Assembly (NCBI GenBank): GCA_023481335.1
Contig: JAMCWI010000079.1
Location: 1-6,975 of the forward strand
Direction of reading: 5' to 3'
DNA length: 6,975 nt
DNA from: Bacillota bacterium
Lineage (GTDB): Bacteria; Bacillota; Desulfotomaculia; Desulfotomaculales; Desulfotomaculaceae
The translations under genes were made by a program, and so were the position numbers. Position 1 is the first letter of the stretch; each line of letters begins with the position of its first letter. Positions 6,962-6,975 of this stretch are shown here, piece by piece. The notes beneath the pieces are model-generated. The model saw nothing but the letters and a program-made list of their open reading frames with translations. It was not told where the DNA came from and did not search any database.

Positions 6962-6969
6962 AGAAGGAG
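6962..6969 (+). promoter_or_regulatory. Strong ribosome binding site of a gene starting beyond the window
   Basis: AGAAGGAG ends 6 nt before the window edge, so a start codon at the next base would have ideal spacing. The gene itself is not in the window and cannot be named. Confidence 0.75.
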
Positions 6970-6975
6970 TACAAA

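Larger units (their letters stand above)
6707..6975. other. Gene-free region upstream of the next gene
   Basis: No protein gene or recognised RNA gene is seen. The stretch is mixed: G-rich around 6745-6785, AT-rich after 6905. It holds a G-quadruplex motif, two inverted repeats and a terminal ribosome binding site, each listed separately. It may be the promoter and leader of the gene beginning just past the window. Confidence 0.5.

Overview
The window reads as a piece of an anaerobic Firmicutes (Clostridia) chromosome, probably close to the Desulfotomaculum/Pelotomaculum group. The support is indirect: strong AGGAGG-type ribosome binding sites, a perfect CIRCE operator ahead of groES-groEL, a TTG-started groEL, Firmicutes-like GroES and GroEL sequences, and molybdenum-cofactor (Moco) genes next to fdhD. 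Lineage is an inference from protein character; no search was run.

Left part (1-2460, + strand) is the end of a Moco operon. It holds the last 35 codons of a moeA, a second complete moeA paralogue fused to a periplasmic-binding-protein-like domain, and a short ModE-type DNA-binding protein lacking the molybdate-binding domain. Spacings of 32 and 8 nt suggest one transcript. The convergent gap 2461-2776 is filled almost edge to edge by a 303-bp inverted-repeat element whose arms are built from heptanucleotide repeats (GTCAGCC/ATCAGCC).

Middle part (2777-4150) has fdhD on the - strand, diverging from a mog/moaB-family gene on the + strand. FdhD sulfurates Moco bound for formate dehydrogenase, Mog adenylylates molybdopterin, and MoeA inserts the metal, so the five genes from 1 to 4150 form one functional group: Moco (or tungsten cofactor) completion, delivery to formate dehydrogenase, and probably its regulation. 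A second, unrelated heptad array starts on the mog stop codon.

Right part (4151-6525) is the groES-groEL chaperonin operon with its own promoter, CIRCE and ribosome binding sites. After groEL come several hairpins ending in a good intrinsic terminator at 6660-6706. The last 270 bases hold no recognisable gene, but contain a G-quadruplex motif, two inverted repeats and a strong Shine-Dalgarno sequence 6 nt from the window end, so another + strand gene almost certainly starts just outside.

No clearly new multi-gene system is visible. The points most worth a second look are the heptad-repeat element, the tandem moeA plus truncated ModE arrangement, and the structured gene-free stretch at the right end.
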